64,000 nt of DNA from Bacillota bacterium. GTDB taxonomy: Bacteria; Bacillota; Clostridia; Christensenellales; SZUA-584. The notes under the pieces were generated by a model. That model had not been told where the DNA came from, made no database searches, and worked only from the letters and a program-made list of their open reading frames with translations. The stretch is taken from positions 1 to 64,000 of the forward strand of contig JAEZJG010000023.1 of assembly GCA_023415795.1 (NCBI GenBank). The letters run 5' to 3'. Each line of letters opens with the position of its first letter. The stretch's first letter is position 1. This document shows positions 17,091-26,303 of this stretch, piece by piece. Made by a program: the position numbers and the translations under genes.

Positions 17091-18478
17091 GTTCTCTCCT
17101 TGAATACCCATATGCTGTCGCCGTCTATGCCAAACACCTCAAAGCCCTGTCTTTTGGCTTCCAGCAGATAGACGGAGACTTCGTATGTAATCTGCTGACC
17201 CCGCGCCACCACCACCTCGGCAGGCGGATAGACCCCCGCTGTGGAAGCTGAGATGAGCCCGGCGGCGCGTTCGATGCGTACCTTTTCAATATTACCCCAA
17301 AAACGGGAGTTTTGCGAATACTTTGTGGCCTTGGGCATGCTGTAGGGTGAAAAATACATGTGGTTACGCTGAATTCGCCCCATGGTGCGAAGCGCTCCGT
17401 ATAAACTGTCCAGATGCTCCGAGGTGGTGCCGGGGGAAAGCATCAGCAGTATGTTGCGCATGTCTGCCGCTTCCACGTGTATGCCCTGCTGCGCAAGCGT
17501 GCTTTTTACCTGAAGCCCTGTATAGCCTGTGCCCGATACGTCGATGACCAGCTTGAGGGGGTCCTTGTCTGCCATGTCGGGCATGCGGATGTCGGGACAG
17601 CTGATGCCGGACACCAGACCCAGCAGCTCTTCAAAGCGCCGCGCAAGGCTGATTACGCGGAACAGCTCCTGCTCACCTTTGTCGCGCATGTATGCATGGG
17701 CATAGTCCATCGACCCCAGCAGTATGTAGGAGGGGCTGGTGGACTGGAAGCAGGACATGGCGCGTATCGCGTCGTCCTTGCTGACACGGGAGCCGCGCCC
17801 CACGCACAGACAGGCACATTGGTTCATTGCGGGCAGCATCTTGTGCGTGCTTTCCACCCAGATGTCCGCGCCCGCCGCTCCGGGGGATTTGGGCAGCATG
17901 GGAGAAAATGCGAAGTGAGCGCCGTGGGCGACATCCACCAGCAGCGGGATCCCTGCCTTATGCACAATGTCTGCGATCTCTTCAATATTCGCACAGAGTC
18001 CAAAGTAGTTGGGGTATACAAGAAAAACGGCAGCTGCGTCGCGGTGGGTTTTGAGCGCGTCGCGGACATCCTGCGGACGTACCACAGCGGGGAAATCACT
18101 GGGGGCAGCTTCCAGATAGACGGGTATGATGCCATGTGTGATGACAGCGTTTGCCGCGCTCAAATGCACCCCGCGCGGAAAAATCACCTTCTTGCCGCGA
18201 AACAGCGACAGCATGGCGGTGATGCCCGCGGTAGAGCCGCCGGTGGTGTAAGCCACGGCTTCCGCGCCGATGTAGTCGGCATGCAGCGCCTCGCTTTGCA
18301 GTATGGCGCCTTCGGGCTTAAGCAGGTTGTCCGCGCCCGGCAGCTCCGTGATGTCGCACCAGAGCAGCTCACCGCCGAAGAAGCCGGTGTCGCCCTTGTG
18401 GCCGGGCATGCAAAGCCGTACACGCGCGTTGCCGCACACAACTGATAAGGCGTCCATGATCGGTGTTTGTCTGTTCAT
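17087..18478 (-). CDS. Orn/Lys/Arg decarboxylase-family PLP enzyme (YaaO-like)
   Basis: This 463-aa fold-type I PLP enzyme has CMPGHKGDTGF at the start, substrate and cofactor regions YTTGGSTAGI and DVAHGAHFAF, and the PLP-binding Lys at about residue 213 in ESTHKMLPA. Relatives include YaaO and SpeA-type arginine decarboxylases. The exact amino acid is uncertain. ATG 18478 has GGGGTGAG upstream; the longer in-frame start at 18511 does not. It heads the minus-strand operon decarboxylase-HAD-tmk-holB-ricT. Confidence 0.9.
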   Translation of the reverse strand: MNRQTPIMDALSVVCGNARVRLCMPGHKGDTGFFGGELLWCDITELPGADNLLKPEGAILQSEALHADYIGAEAVAYTTGGSTAGITAMLSLFRGKKVIFPRGVHLSAANAVITHGIIPVYLEAAPSDFPAVVRPQDVRDALKTHRDAAAVFLVYPNYFGLCANIEEIADIVHKAGIPLLVDVAHGAHFAFSPMLPKSPGAAGADIWVESTHKMLPAMNQCACLCVGRGSRVSKDDAIRAMSCFQSTSPSYILLGSMDYAHAYMRDKGEQELFRVISLARRFEELLGLVSGISCPDIRMPDMADKDPLKLVIDVSGTGYTGLQVKSTLAQQGIHVEAADMRNILLMLSPGTTSEHLDSLYGALRTMGRIQRNHMYFSPYSMPKATKYSQNSRFWGNIEKVRIERAAGLISASTAGVYPPAEVVVARGQQITYEVSVYLLEAKRQGFEVFGIDGDSIWVFKERT

Positions 18479-18586
18479 AGAAAGCTCACCCCTTTTAGGC
18501 GTTAATGGCAATTAAGATACATAGACCTTTTCTAATTGAGCAAAGTATGAGATAATTACGTTGCTCATGGGATAGAAGGAGGCGTT

Positions 18587-19384
18587 ATGAAAAAGACGGA
18601 GCGCGATAACATGCTGCTGTTTTCCAAGGAGGCCGCCGTCGGTCTGTACCGATACAGGCTGTATTTTACACCCTTATCGTCGCTGCGGGACGAGACGCCG
18701 CGAGTGTTCCGGCTGCTTGTCCGAACGCCGTTTGCCTTCAGCAAGTTTGAGCTGGGCCGCGTCTATTCGCTGACCTACAGCAATGTATATATCCTTGCCA
18801 GTGTGCCGCGAGAGGAGTTCAACCTACAGGAGGAGGACTTTTCCAAGCTGCTGCAAACGCGGGACTTAAAGTTCATGGACAAGAAAACATCGGCGGCACT
18901 GCGCTCGATCGATATGCCGTATTTCTCCAAGAATCGATACTATTCCTTCAACGAGATGAAGGAAATTGTTAATTACAGACCGGATTTTCTAACGCGTGTT
19001 GCCATCACCTCGTTCTCGACAGTGATGACGGGCGTGGCGCTGCTGGGTCCGTTCTGCCTGTATGCATGGATGCTCTATCTGCTCATTCGAGGACAGATGA
19101 ACCTCGTCGGTTTCACGTCCAAATCGCTCGCGCTGCCCATTATGGGCATTGGTGCTCTGCCTGCCACGCTGTTCATTATGTCCGTATTGTTTGCTTTAAG
19201 CGAGCTGGCGCTGCTGCGTATCGACTTCACAAAGGGCAACATATTGAAGAAATACACGCTGGCCTGGGGCGGTATCCGCAAGAGCATATTCTTCGAGGTC
19301 AGCGACATTCGCTATATCAAAAAGTTCGGCATCGCGGCGGGTATAACGCTTGCGGTGACGATACTCCTGGCAATTCTGGTTTAA
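18587..19384 (+). CDS. Unknown membrane protein, 265 aa
   Basis: The N-terminal half is soluble (about 145 aa). Three hydrophobic segments follow: about 150-175, 190-215 and a final one at the C-terminus (GIAAGITLAVTILLAILV). I recognise no domain. An AAGGAGG site lies seven bases upstream of the ATG. It is divergent from the YaaO-like gene and stands just before the ABC exporter cluster, but 226 bases of non-coding DNA separate them, so a shared role is only a guess. Confidence 0.8.
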   Translation: MKKTERDNMLLFSKEAAVGLYRYRLYFTPLSSLRDETPRVFRLLVRTPFAFSKFELGRVYSLTYSNVYILASVPREEFNLQEEDFSKLLQTRDLKFMDKKTSAALRSIDMPYFSKNRYYSFNEMKEIVNYRPDFLTRVAITSFSTVMTGVALLGPFCLYAWMLYLLIRGQMNLVGFTSKSLALPIMGIGALPATLFIMSVLFALSELALLRIDFTKGNILKKYTLAWGGIRKSIFFEVSDIRYIKKFGIAAGITLAVTILLAILV

Positions 19385-19610
19385 TCCGCACCGTTATAGT
19401 GTCAAAACGGGTATTATTTCCGCTTTGCCTTTCTTTCGTTCTACTTTTTCGCATAAATATGTTATGAACATACTCAGCTATAAGCATTATAAGGCATAAG
19501 CATACTGCCACGCAATGACAAACCTTGAAATTGGGCACAGTCAAGGCGTTTGACACGGCGCAGTTATGTGGATATACTTTGAGCAAAAAGGAAGAGGATG
19601 GTAAGAAGCG

Positions 19611-20294
19611 TTGGTTGAGGCAACCGGCTTGTGCCGCGATTTTGGCGCGACGCGATTTTTGGATAACGTAAGCCTTGCCGTGCCTGCCGGACAGGCGCTG
19701 GCAGTGGTCGGCGAGAACGGCGCGGGCAAAACCACGTTGCTCAAAATTTTGGCCACAGCGGCGCGTCCCGATGCGGGAGAACTTATGATTGGCGGCGTGG
19801 ATGCGCTGGAAAATCCCAAGGGGGCGCGCGCGTTTATCGGTTATGTGCCGCAAGGCATTGCGCTGATGCAGGAGCTTTCAGTACGCGACAACCTGCGCTA
19901 CTGGATGAAGGCGGGCGATGAAGCGGCGTACCGCTGGGCGCTGGACGTCATCGATCTGTCTTCGGTGGAGAAAAAGAAGGTGGCGAAGCTTTCGGGCGGT
20001 ATGCAGCGGCGGCTTAACATTGGTGCATCGCTGGTGACGCGCCCCAAGCTGCTGATACTTGACGAGCCGCTGGCCGGTGTGGACGCGGAGAACCGGGCGC
20101 GTATTATGAACGGCCTTGAGCAGCTGAAGCAGAGCGGAGTCGCAATTGTGTTTACCAGCCATTACAACGACGAATTGCAGCTGCTGGCAGACAATATTCT
20201 GGCGTTGAAGGCGGGGCGGGTCACGTACTACGGTGCGCCGGACTTCTCGCCGGAGGGCGGAGCTGCGGCGGCGATACGGCAGTATACCGCATAA
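19611..20294 (+). CDS. ABC exporter ATP-binding subunit
   Basis: This 227-aa single ABC domain has Walker A GENGAGKTT, signature LSGGMQRRL, and Walker B LILDEPLAGVD. The start is a TTG: the in-frame sequence upstream has a stop at 19602, and GGAAGAGG lies about 13 bases away, a long spacing. It drives the two ABC-2 permeases at 21736 and 22935 (CcmA/NatA-like exporters). The four genes 19611-24053 are close-packed and form one operon. The cargo is unknown. Confidence 0.92.
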   Translation: MVEATGLCRDFGATRFLDNVSLAVPAGQALAVVGENGAGKTTLLKILATAARPDAGELMIGGVDALENPKGARAFIGYVPQGIALMQELSVRDNLRYWMKAGDEAAYRWALDVIDLSSVEKKKVAKLSGGMQRRLNIGASLVTRPKLLILDEPLAGVDAENRARIMNGLEQLKQSGVAIVFTSHYNDELQLLADNILALKAGRVTYYGAPDFSPEGGAAAAIRQYTA

Positions 20295-20312
20295 CAGTAA
20301 GGAGGAGCCGCG

Positions 20313-21719
20313 ATGGCACTCGGCAAAGAGCGGGGCGGCATACCCCAACTGACCGGGGTGGTGCAGGATACACAGGATAAGCGGCTGCGCAAGCGCCGAC
20401 TGTATACATGGATAGCGGCTGGCGGAATTATGGCGGTGGCTTTGTGCATCGTGGGGATTGCGTTGCTGCGCGAACCGCCGAAGCTGCCGGAGACGCCAAA
20501 ACCGCCGGTAAATCTGGGCGTCACGGCGGCTCAGCAGTATATCACCGAATATAAGCTGGACAGAGAAGCGCTGATGAGCGCACCGCAAAAGGAGCTGGGA
20601 GAACGGCTGCTGGCGGAGGCGTTTGAGATTGAGGCGGATGTGACGTTGAGCGCGGACAATCTCGCAGAGACGCTGGGGCTGCCTGTGAGCCGTCTCGTGC
20701 TGGGCGTGGACGCGAAGTATGACCTTGAAGATATCGGCATGAAGCTGAGGCTGATGGGCATGGAATATGCCAGCGCGTACCTGATCGGCGATGAGGCGGT
20801 GCTGAGTGTGATGGGCGACGCTTACAGCACGCCGCTCTCTCTGCCCGCGCAGGGGCTGGATGAGAGCATGGGGTTGGGGGAGAGACTGGGGCGTTTCGCG
20901 CCGCTGCTGCTCTCGGACAGCGCCTTGGCATTAAGGCTGATTGATACCGCGGCGCAGAGCGTGCCGGAGGCATACACACGGGTGTATGACGACGACGCTT
21001 TCAGCCCGCTGGACGGGGCGGATGCGGGAATGACCGTGATCGAGACGACGCTGGATGAGGCGGCGTTGCAGGCTGTGGCAGTCAATATGGATGCGCTGCT
21101 GCGTGAAGATGCGGCACTGCGCGCTCAGACGGAGGAGATGCTGCTGAACGCGGCAGCGGCTTACGGTTTTAAGGCGAATAGCTTGGACGAATGGCTGGCG
21201 GCTGTGGCAGATGGTTCCGCAATTCCGGACGATTATGAGCTGCGCTGGCGGGTGTACGAGCGAAACGGGAGATACGTGGGGCTGGCTGTGCAAACATCTC
21301 AGGGCGGGCAAACCAACGAATACAAGCTGCTGAGCGAGTTGAACAATAAAGAGAGTCACGAAGCGTTTGCTTTGCTGACAAACGGCGAAGTGCAGCAAAG
21401 TGCGGACTACACGATGACATACGATGGCGGCAGCGTTAAGGTGGAAGGAACGTACCGTGCCGATGCGTCCCGCGTGTACAGCTTTGCGGCGGTTATGGCG
21501 TTTGAGAAAAACAGAGACGGCTATAAGCTGACGGGGACGGCGGACATAGACGGGCCGGTGCTGAGCGATAAGCCACAGCCGGTGAGCCTGACCATCGACG
21601 CGGACATACGCGCGGGCGAGGGCTTGGAGACGATGAAGGAAAGCCGCGGCTGGCAGGGTATCTACGCGCAAACGTGGAGTGTCATGACGGAGCCGTGGCA
21701 GAATCTGATTAAACCGTAG
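20313..21719 (+). CDS. Unknown single-pass membrane-anchored protein inside the ABC exporter operon
   Basis: This 468-aa protein has a basic cytoplasmic N-terminus (KRLRKRR), one transmembrane helix (about 32-52) and a large, acidic external domain. I do not recognise its family. GGAGGAG precedes the ATG. It is 18 bases after the ATPase and 16 before the first permease, so it is a constant part of the machine rather than a neighbour by chance. It could be a substrate-binding or accessory subunit. Alternating strands of 8-10 residues suggest a mostly beta external domain, with a helical middle. Confidence 0.82.
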   Translation: MALGKERGGIPQLTGVVQDTQDKRLRKRRLYTWIAAGGIMAVALCIVGIALLREPPKLPETPKPPVNLGVTAAQQYITEYKLDREALMSAPQKELGERLLAEAFEIEADVTLSADNLAETLGLPVSRLVLGVDAKYDLEDIGMKLRLMGMEYASAYLIGDEAVLSVMGDAYSTPLSLPAQGLDESMGLGERLGRFAPLLLSDSALALRLIDTAAQSVPEAYTRVYDDDAFSPLDGADAGMTVIETTLDEAALQAVAVNMDALLREDAALRAQTEEMLLNAAAAYGFKANSLDEWLAAVADGSAIPDDYELRWRVYERNGRYVGLAVQTSQGGQTNEYKLLSELNNKESHEAFALLTNGEVQQSADYTMTYDGGSVKVEGTYRADASRVYSFAAVMAFEKNRDGYKLTGTADIDGPVLSDKPQPVSLTIDADIRAGEGLETMKESRGWQGIYAQTWSVMTEPWQNLIKP

Positions 21720-21735
21720 GTGAAACGGAAAACGA

Positions 21736-22938
21736 ATGAAGAAACTTTTCGCGGTGGATTTAAAGAGGCTGCTGCAAAATCGGGCGGCAATTATATTCGC
21801 GCTGGCGGCTCCGCTGATGCTGGTTTTGCTGGTGTCGCTGGTGGTGGCGCCATATTTTTATGCGGATGTGCGGGCGCAAACCTTTACAGTCGCCGTATGG
21901 AACGAGGACGATGACCCGATGACGCAGCAGCTGCTGCGCGGCCTGATCGAGAGCCGTTCGCTGTCCGGGTTGATCGAGACGCGGTTTGTGGACAGCGAGG
22001 CGGAAGGGCTTGGGGCTGTGGCAGACGGTGCGGCGGCTTATGTGCACATTCCCGCCGGTATGCAGGATACACTGGTTTCGGGCGGTAACAGCGTGATTGA
22101 GTATACCGGCAACCCCAACATGCCGCTGGAGGACGCGCTGCTGTTTGAGACGCTGGATTCGGGCATGGGCCTGGTGAGCCATGCGCAGCACGCCGCCAAC
22201 ACGCTGTACTATGACAGCATGGACGCGGGGCTGCCGCAGGACGAAGCGGCGGCGGCGTATTCACAAGCGGCACGGACATACCTGACAGGTGTGCTGCTGC
22301 GCGGGACGCTTTACGAGGACACGCAGGAGCAGTCGCCGTTGGGCGGCGCGTTGCCGGTGGAGTATTACGCGGCGAGCTTTCTTGTGCTGTTCGTGGCATT
22401 GGGCGGCTTGCCGCTGGCAAGGATCACGGCGGATGATGCAGCCTCGGGGTTGGTGCATCGGCAGCTGCTGTCCGGACATTCGCCGCGCGTATGCTTCGCG
22501 TCGCGGTGGTTGGCGGGTGCGGTGTTTCTGCTGATGCAGTTTGCGGTGCTGGCTCTGGCACTGGGGATTATCGCGGGCTTTTCGGGCAGTATCGTCAATT
22601 TGCTGCTGGGCGGCGTGCTGCTGAGCCTATTTTTGAGTCTGTGCATGGTGCTGGCGGGGCTGTACGCCAAATCGTCCGCAGCGGCGGTACGCGTCGGCTT
22701 CTTCGGTGTGCTGGCACTGGCGCTGTTGGGCGGACTGCTGGTTCCATCCGCGTTTATGCCAACGGTGGTGCGGGATATATCGGCATATTCGCCGCTGTCG
22801 GCGGGGCTGAAGCTGGCCATTGGCGGGCTGTTTGATGCGTCAGCGGGGGGAACTTGGCTGTTTGCGGGCATATTGCTGGCGTTCATTGCCGTGCTGCTGC
22901 CGCTGGGCAATGCACGGTTTCAAAGGAGTGCGCGATGA
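21736..22938 (+). CDS. ABC-2 type permease, first half
   Basis: This 400-aa protein has an N-terminal helix (about 18-40), a ~170-residue external domain (VWNEDDDPM onward), and five C-terminal helices from about residue 215. This is the ABC2_membrane_3/NatB layout. It pairs with the next gene to form the channel. The Shine-Dalgarno is weak, and translation is probably coupled to the upstream gene, whose stop is 16 bases away. Confidence 0.88.
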   Translation: MKKLFAVDLKRLLQNRAAIIFALAAPLMLVLLVSLVVAPYFYADVRAQTFTVAVWNEDDDPMTQQLLRGLIESRSLSGLIETRFVDSEAEGLGAVADGAAAYVHIPAGMQDTLVSGGNSVIEYTGNPNMPLEDALLFETLDSGMGLVSHAQHAANTLYYDSMDAGLPQDEAAAAYSQAARTYLTGVLLRGTLYEDTQEQSPLGGALPVEYYAASFLVLFVALGGLPLARITADDAASGLVHRQLLSGHSPRVCFASRWLAGAVFLLMQFAVLALALGIIAGFSGSIVNLLLGGVLLSLFLSLCMVLAGLYAKSSAAAVRVGFFGVLALALLGGLLVPSAFMPTVVRDISAYSPLSAGLKLAIGGLFDASAGGTWLFAGILLAFIAVLLPLGNARFQRSAR

Positions 22939-24053
22939 GGCTCTTTGTGAGGACAATTGCATATCGGCTCAAGGCGCTCATCACAGGCGCGCACGGCATC
23001 GTATTCCTGCTGCTGGCGATGCTGGTGGCGTTTGCGCCCTTCGTTGGGCTTATCATACCGGATGCGCCCGTGCCCATTGGCTGGATCGACGAGGATAAAA
23101 CGGAATTCTCTGCCTTGCTGCTGGAGAACGTACAAGCCCTGGATGTGGTGTGGGTAACGCTGGGAAGCCGCGACGAGCTGACGGCGAATCTGCAAACGGG
23201 TCGGCTGGAGGGTGTGTTCGTCATCAAGGCAGGCTTTGAGGATGCGATAAAAGCGGGTGAGTTTGTGGGAACGCTGCAATTGCTGCGGTCGCCTTACAGC
23301 ACGGCAGCGGGTGTGATCTCCGAAAGCGTGGGCAGCGAAGCGATGCGGTTGTGGCTGACATGCCACAGCGCGAACGAAGCGCAGGCGCTGGGTGGCGATG
23401 CGCTGTATCAACAGGTGTTCGAGGATGTGACGGCGGGAACGGAATTGCCCATCTTGGTGATCGAGCGGCAGAACGCCGCGGGGCGGACGGGCGAGGTCGT
23501 GCCCTTGCTGGATGCGGCGTATACGTCGTACTATCTGCTGGCGGGCTTGGCCGTATTCTTTATGCTGACGGGTTTGGCGATCAAGGGGCGCGGGGCGGAT
23601 TTTGCAATGCGCCTCATTTCGCGCGGCGTTTCGGAGCCGCGATATATGCTGGCGGCGGGCGTGGCGGACGCGCTGTATATGCTGCCGTGCGTTGCTGTGC
23701 CGCTTGCGGCGATTGCGCTGGCGGGGGCGGGGCAGCAAATTGCGCTTATGCTCGCGCTGTTTCTGCTGTACCTGCTGTGGTTTGGCGGTGCGGCTTCGCT
23801 GGTGAGCCGCCTGCCCGACAAAACGGCGGCGGTGCTGGCTGTATCGGTGCTGACCCTTGCCAACGCGCTTCTGGGCTCAATGCTGGTGAAGCTTCCTGCT
23901 GCGGGGGCGTTCTCGCTGGTGACGTATCTGCTGCCCGCACGGTGGCTGTCCGCTGCGGATGCGCTGGGCGCATGGCCGTGCCTCGCGGGGCTGGCGGCTT
24001 ACGCAGCATTGGTAAACGCGCTGCCGTTTGTGCGGCGGCGGCGGAGAGCTTAA
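22935..24053 (+). CDS. ABC-2 type permease, second half
   Basis: This 372-aa protein has the same architecture as its upstream neighbour (one N-terminal helix, an external domain with IGWIDEDKTEF, a bundle of C-terminal helices, and a basic RRRRRA tail). The start at 22935 overlaps the previous stop by 4 bases (ATGA) and has GGAG upstream; a longer in-frame start at 22854 lies inside the preceding gene. The two permeases probably arose by duplication and form a heterodimer. Confidence 0.88.
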   Translation: MRLFVRTIAYRLKALITGAHGIVFLLLAMLVAFAPFVGLIIPDAPVPIGWIDEDKTEFSALLLENVQALDVVWVTLGSRDELTANLQTGRLEGVFVIKAGFEDAIKAGEFVGTLQLLRSPYSTAAGVISESVGSEAMRLWLTCHSANEAQALGGDALYQQVFEDVTAGTELPILVIERQNAAGRTGEVVPLLDAAYTSYYLLAGLAVFFMLTGLAIKGRGADFAMRLISRGVSEPRYMLAAGVADALYMLPCVAVPLAAIALAGAGQQIALMLALFLLYLLWFGGAASLVSRLPDKTAAVLAVSVLTLANALLGSMLVKLPAAGAFSLVTYLLPARWLSAADALGAWPCLAGLAAYAALVNALPFVRRRRRA

Positions 24054-24412
24054 GGGTTACGATAAGTTCAAGACCATGGAGGCACTGCCTCCACACCACC
24101 GCTCAAGGAACTTGTCCCTTGAGAATCCAAAAGCCTTCGCAAAGGTTTTTTGTATTATCAGCCAAGTCTGCGATATTCCCATGTGAAACGCTTTGGTGAG
24201 GGGGATTCCTTAGTCGCTACGCTCCATCAGAATGACAGCAAATTTGGACAAGCTACACTATACATTAGGCGTTTCTGATACAATTATTAGATGAAAAAAG
24301 CAAAGAAGAAGGAGTACGGAAAATGCCGCACGGCATTTTCCTGATGGGTTTCCAAAGGGATGAAATCCCTTTGGTGGAGGTCCGGAGGCAAAGTCTCCGA
24401 AAACCGTTAAGA
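24054..24412. repeat. Cluster of small hairpins between the exporter operon and the Nudix gene
   Basis: This 359-base gap has no gene. It holds a run of perfect or near-perfect hairpins: GGAGGCA-c-TGCCTCC (24078-24092), CTCAAGG...CCTTGAG (24102-24123), a terminator-like stem ending in a T-run (about 24129-24152), AAATGCCG-ca-CGGCATTT (24321-24338), CCAAAGGGAT-gaa-ATCCCTTTGG (24352-24374), and CGGAG...CTCCG (about 24383). The stretch around 24200-24240 (TCGCTACGCTCC...CAGAATGACA) resembles a short dispersed repeat seen in many clostridial genomes. These look like REP-type elements, with the first T-run serving as operon terminator. Confidence 0.6.
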
Positions 24413-25090
24413 CTACAACATCAACGCTTTACGCGCCAGTTCCTTCATCCGCTCATCCTCAAACGCCAGTTCAAGCAAGCCCTCGCGCGCACGGCGGCGG
24501 ATGTATTCGTACGAGTACGCGATGGACTCCGCATGATCGAAAGCGAGCCCGCCGCTGCGTACCGGAGCGATTTTTTGCATCTGCCCCGCGGGGAAGGTGA
24601 CGACGGGATGCAGCGTCTCGCTGCCCATCAGCGTGTAGCTGATGATTGTCATGCCGTCTTTCTCTTCGCATGTGTAATCCGACAGCCGGAACCATTGTGC
24701 TTCCGCCGCGTCGTCGCCCGCGCGGGCGTTATACTGACTGCGGTCGGCCAGCCCCGCAAAGCTGACGGTAATCACGCGATCGCGCGGATCTCTGTCCGGC
24801 TTGCCCCAGACGAAGACCTGCTCGATGTATGGGCTGACGAGCCCCGTTTCCTCCTCCAGCTCACGGGCGGCGCTTTGGATTAAATCTTCATCCATGTTGA
24901 CAAAGCCGCCCGGCAGCGCCCAGTGGCCCTTGTGCGGGTATGCGCCCCGTTTGATAAGCAGTATTGAAAGACCGCTCTCATCCACGGCAAACAGTGCGGT
25001 ATCCGCTGCGACGCCGGGGTTGCGGTATTTGGTGGGATCGTAGCTTTTTAGGAACTGCTCTTCCTCGGGGGAAGAGGGTATGTAAGCCAT
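24413..25090 (-). CDS. Nudix hydrolase with C-terminal extension
   Basis: This 225-aa protein has a complete Nudix box (GGFVNMDEDL then REL-E-EETGL) in the middle. The N-terminal part is PGVAADTALFAVDESGLSIL and a ~75-residue C-terminal part holds a helical, charged segment, similar in layout to ADP-ribose pyrophosphatase or NrtR-like proteins. ATG 25090 has AGGAGG eight bases upstream. Hydrolysis of an NDP-X substrate is expected. It lies 12 bases after mnmA on the same strand. Confidence 0.9.
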   Translation of the reverse strand: MAYIPSSPEEEQFLKSYDPTKYRNPGVAADTALFAVDESGLSILLIKRGAYPHKGHWALPGGFVNMDEDLIQSAARELEEETGLVSPYIEQVFVWGKPDRDPRDRVITVSFAGLADRSQYNARAGDDAAEAQWFRLSDYTCEEKDGMTIISYTLMGSETLHPVVTFPAGQMQKIAPVRSGGLAFDHAESIAYSYEYIRRRAREGLLELAFEDERMKELARKALML

Positions 25091-25102
25091 AATCAAAACC
25101 TC

Positions 25103-26173
25103 CTAGCGGCACACGGCATCAATCACGCCGCCGCCGATGCATTCGTCGTGGGTGTACAGCGCGATGTACTGACCGGGTGTTACCGCACGCTGACGCTGCG
25201 CAAACTCCACGCGCGCGCCCTCATCCGTCAGTGTCACATGCGCCTGCTGATCCGGCTGGCGGTAGCGCACCTTGGCGGCGCAGTCGAACGAGCGCCCCTC
25301 CGGTTTGTTGATGAAGCTAAGACCCGTCGCCAGCAGTGCCTGCGAAAATAGCGCATCCGTCTCGCCCTGCTCCACATAGAGTATGTTTTTCGCCACATCC
25401 TTGTCTACCACAAACCAGCGGGCATCGGTTGCGTCGGCTTTGCCGCCGATCCCAAGCCCGCGCCGCTGCCCCAGTGTGTAATACATCACACCCTGATGCC
25501 GCCCCACAATGTGCCCGTCCGGCGTCATGATATCGCCGGGCTTGCCAGGTAGGAAGCCGGATAAGAAGTCGCGGAACTTGCGCTCTCCGATGAAGCAGAT
25601 GCCGGTGGAGTCCTTCTTCTCTGCGACGCGCAAACCCAGCTGCGCCGCGATAGCGCGCACCTCGGTTTTTTGCATGTCGCCGATGGGAAACATGGCCGCA
25701 CCCACCTGCTGGGCGGAGAGCATGCACAAAAAGTACGTCTGATCCTTGGAACCATCGGCAGCACGCAGCAAATGTGCGCCTTCGGAGCGGGCATAGTGGC
25801 CGGTTGCCAGGCTATCTGCGCCCAGCTTGCGCGCGTGCTCCAGAAACGCCGCGAACTTGATCTCTGAGTTGCACAGCACATCCGGGTTGGGCGTGCGTCC
25901 GCGTTGATATTCACCGAGGAAATAGGTGAATACGCGGTCGTAATACTCCTGCTCGAAGTTCACCGTATAGTAGGGGATGTCCAGCGTCAGGCAGACGGAC
26001 TTCACGTCGTCATAATCCTGCGCGGCATTGCAGCCCTGACCGTCGTCCTGCCAGTTCTTCATGAACACGCCCACAACATCGTAGCCCTGCTGTTTCAATA
26101 TATGTGCCGCCACCGCGGAATCTACGCCGCCTGACATGCCGCAGACGACGCGCCTCTTCTTGTTCTCTCTCAC
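25103..26173 (-). CDS. mnmA: tRNA-specific 2-thiouridylase MnmA
   Basis: This 356-aa enzyme makes 2-thiouridine at the wobble base of Lys, Glu and Gln tRNAs. PP-loop GMSGGVDSAVA, the catalytic Cys in NPDVLCNSEIKF and the second in DSTGICFIGERKF are present, as is the C-terminal beta-barrel (ARVEFAQRQRAVTPGQ). Start is GTG with GAGGA upstream. Sulfur would come from a cysteine desulfurase not seen here. Confidence 0.96.
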   Translation of the reverse strand: MRENKKRRVVCGMSGGVDSAVAAHILKQQGYDVVGVFMKNWQDDGQGCNAAQDYDDVKSVCLTLDIPYYTVNFEQEYYDRVFTYFLGEYQRGRTPNPDVLCNSEIKFAAFLEHARKLGADSLATGHYARSEGAHLLRAADGSKDQTYFLCMLSAQQVGAAMFPIGDMQKTEVRAIAAQLGLRVAEKKDSTGICFIGERKFRDFLSGFLPGKPGDIMTPDGHIVGRHQGVMYYTLGQRRGLGIGGKADATDARWFVVDKDVAKNILYVEQGETDALFSQALLATGLSFINKPEGRSFDCAAKVRYRQPDQQAHVTLTDEGARVEFAQRQRAVTPGQYIALYTHDECIGGGVIDAVCR

Positions 26174-26303
26174 AGTCTGTCCTCTTTTTGATTTCTGCGT
26201 TCATTATACGTTTTTGTGCACAGACCGTCAACGAAAGCGGCGGCAGTGGCGGGCGGCGGACAAAAGTGGTATAGTGAACGCAAAACAAGGGGAGGCCTCT
26301 GGT

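Noticed and set aside
17414..18445. 343-aa open frame on the plus strand
   Set aside because: Antisense to the PLP decarboxylase gene, whose catalytic motifs are intact.
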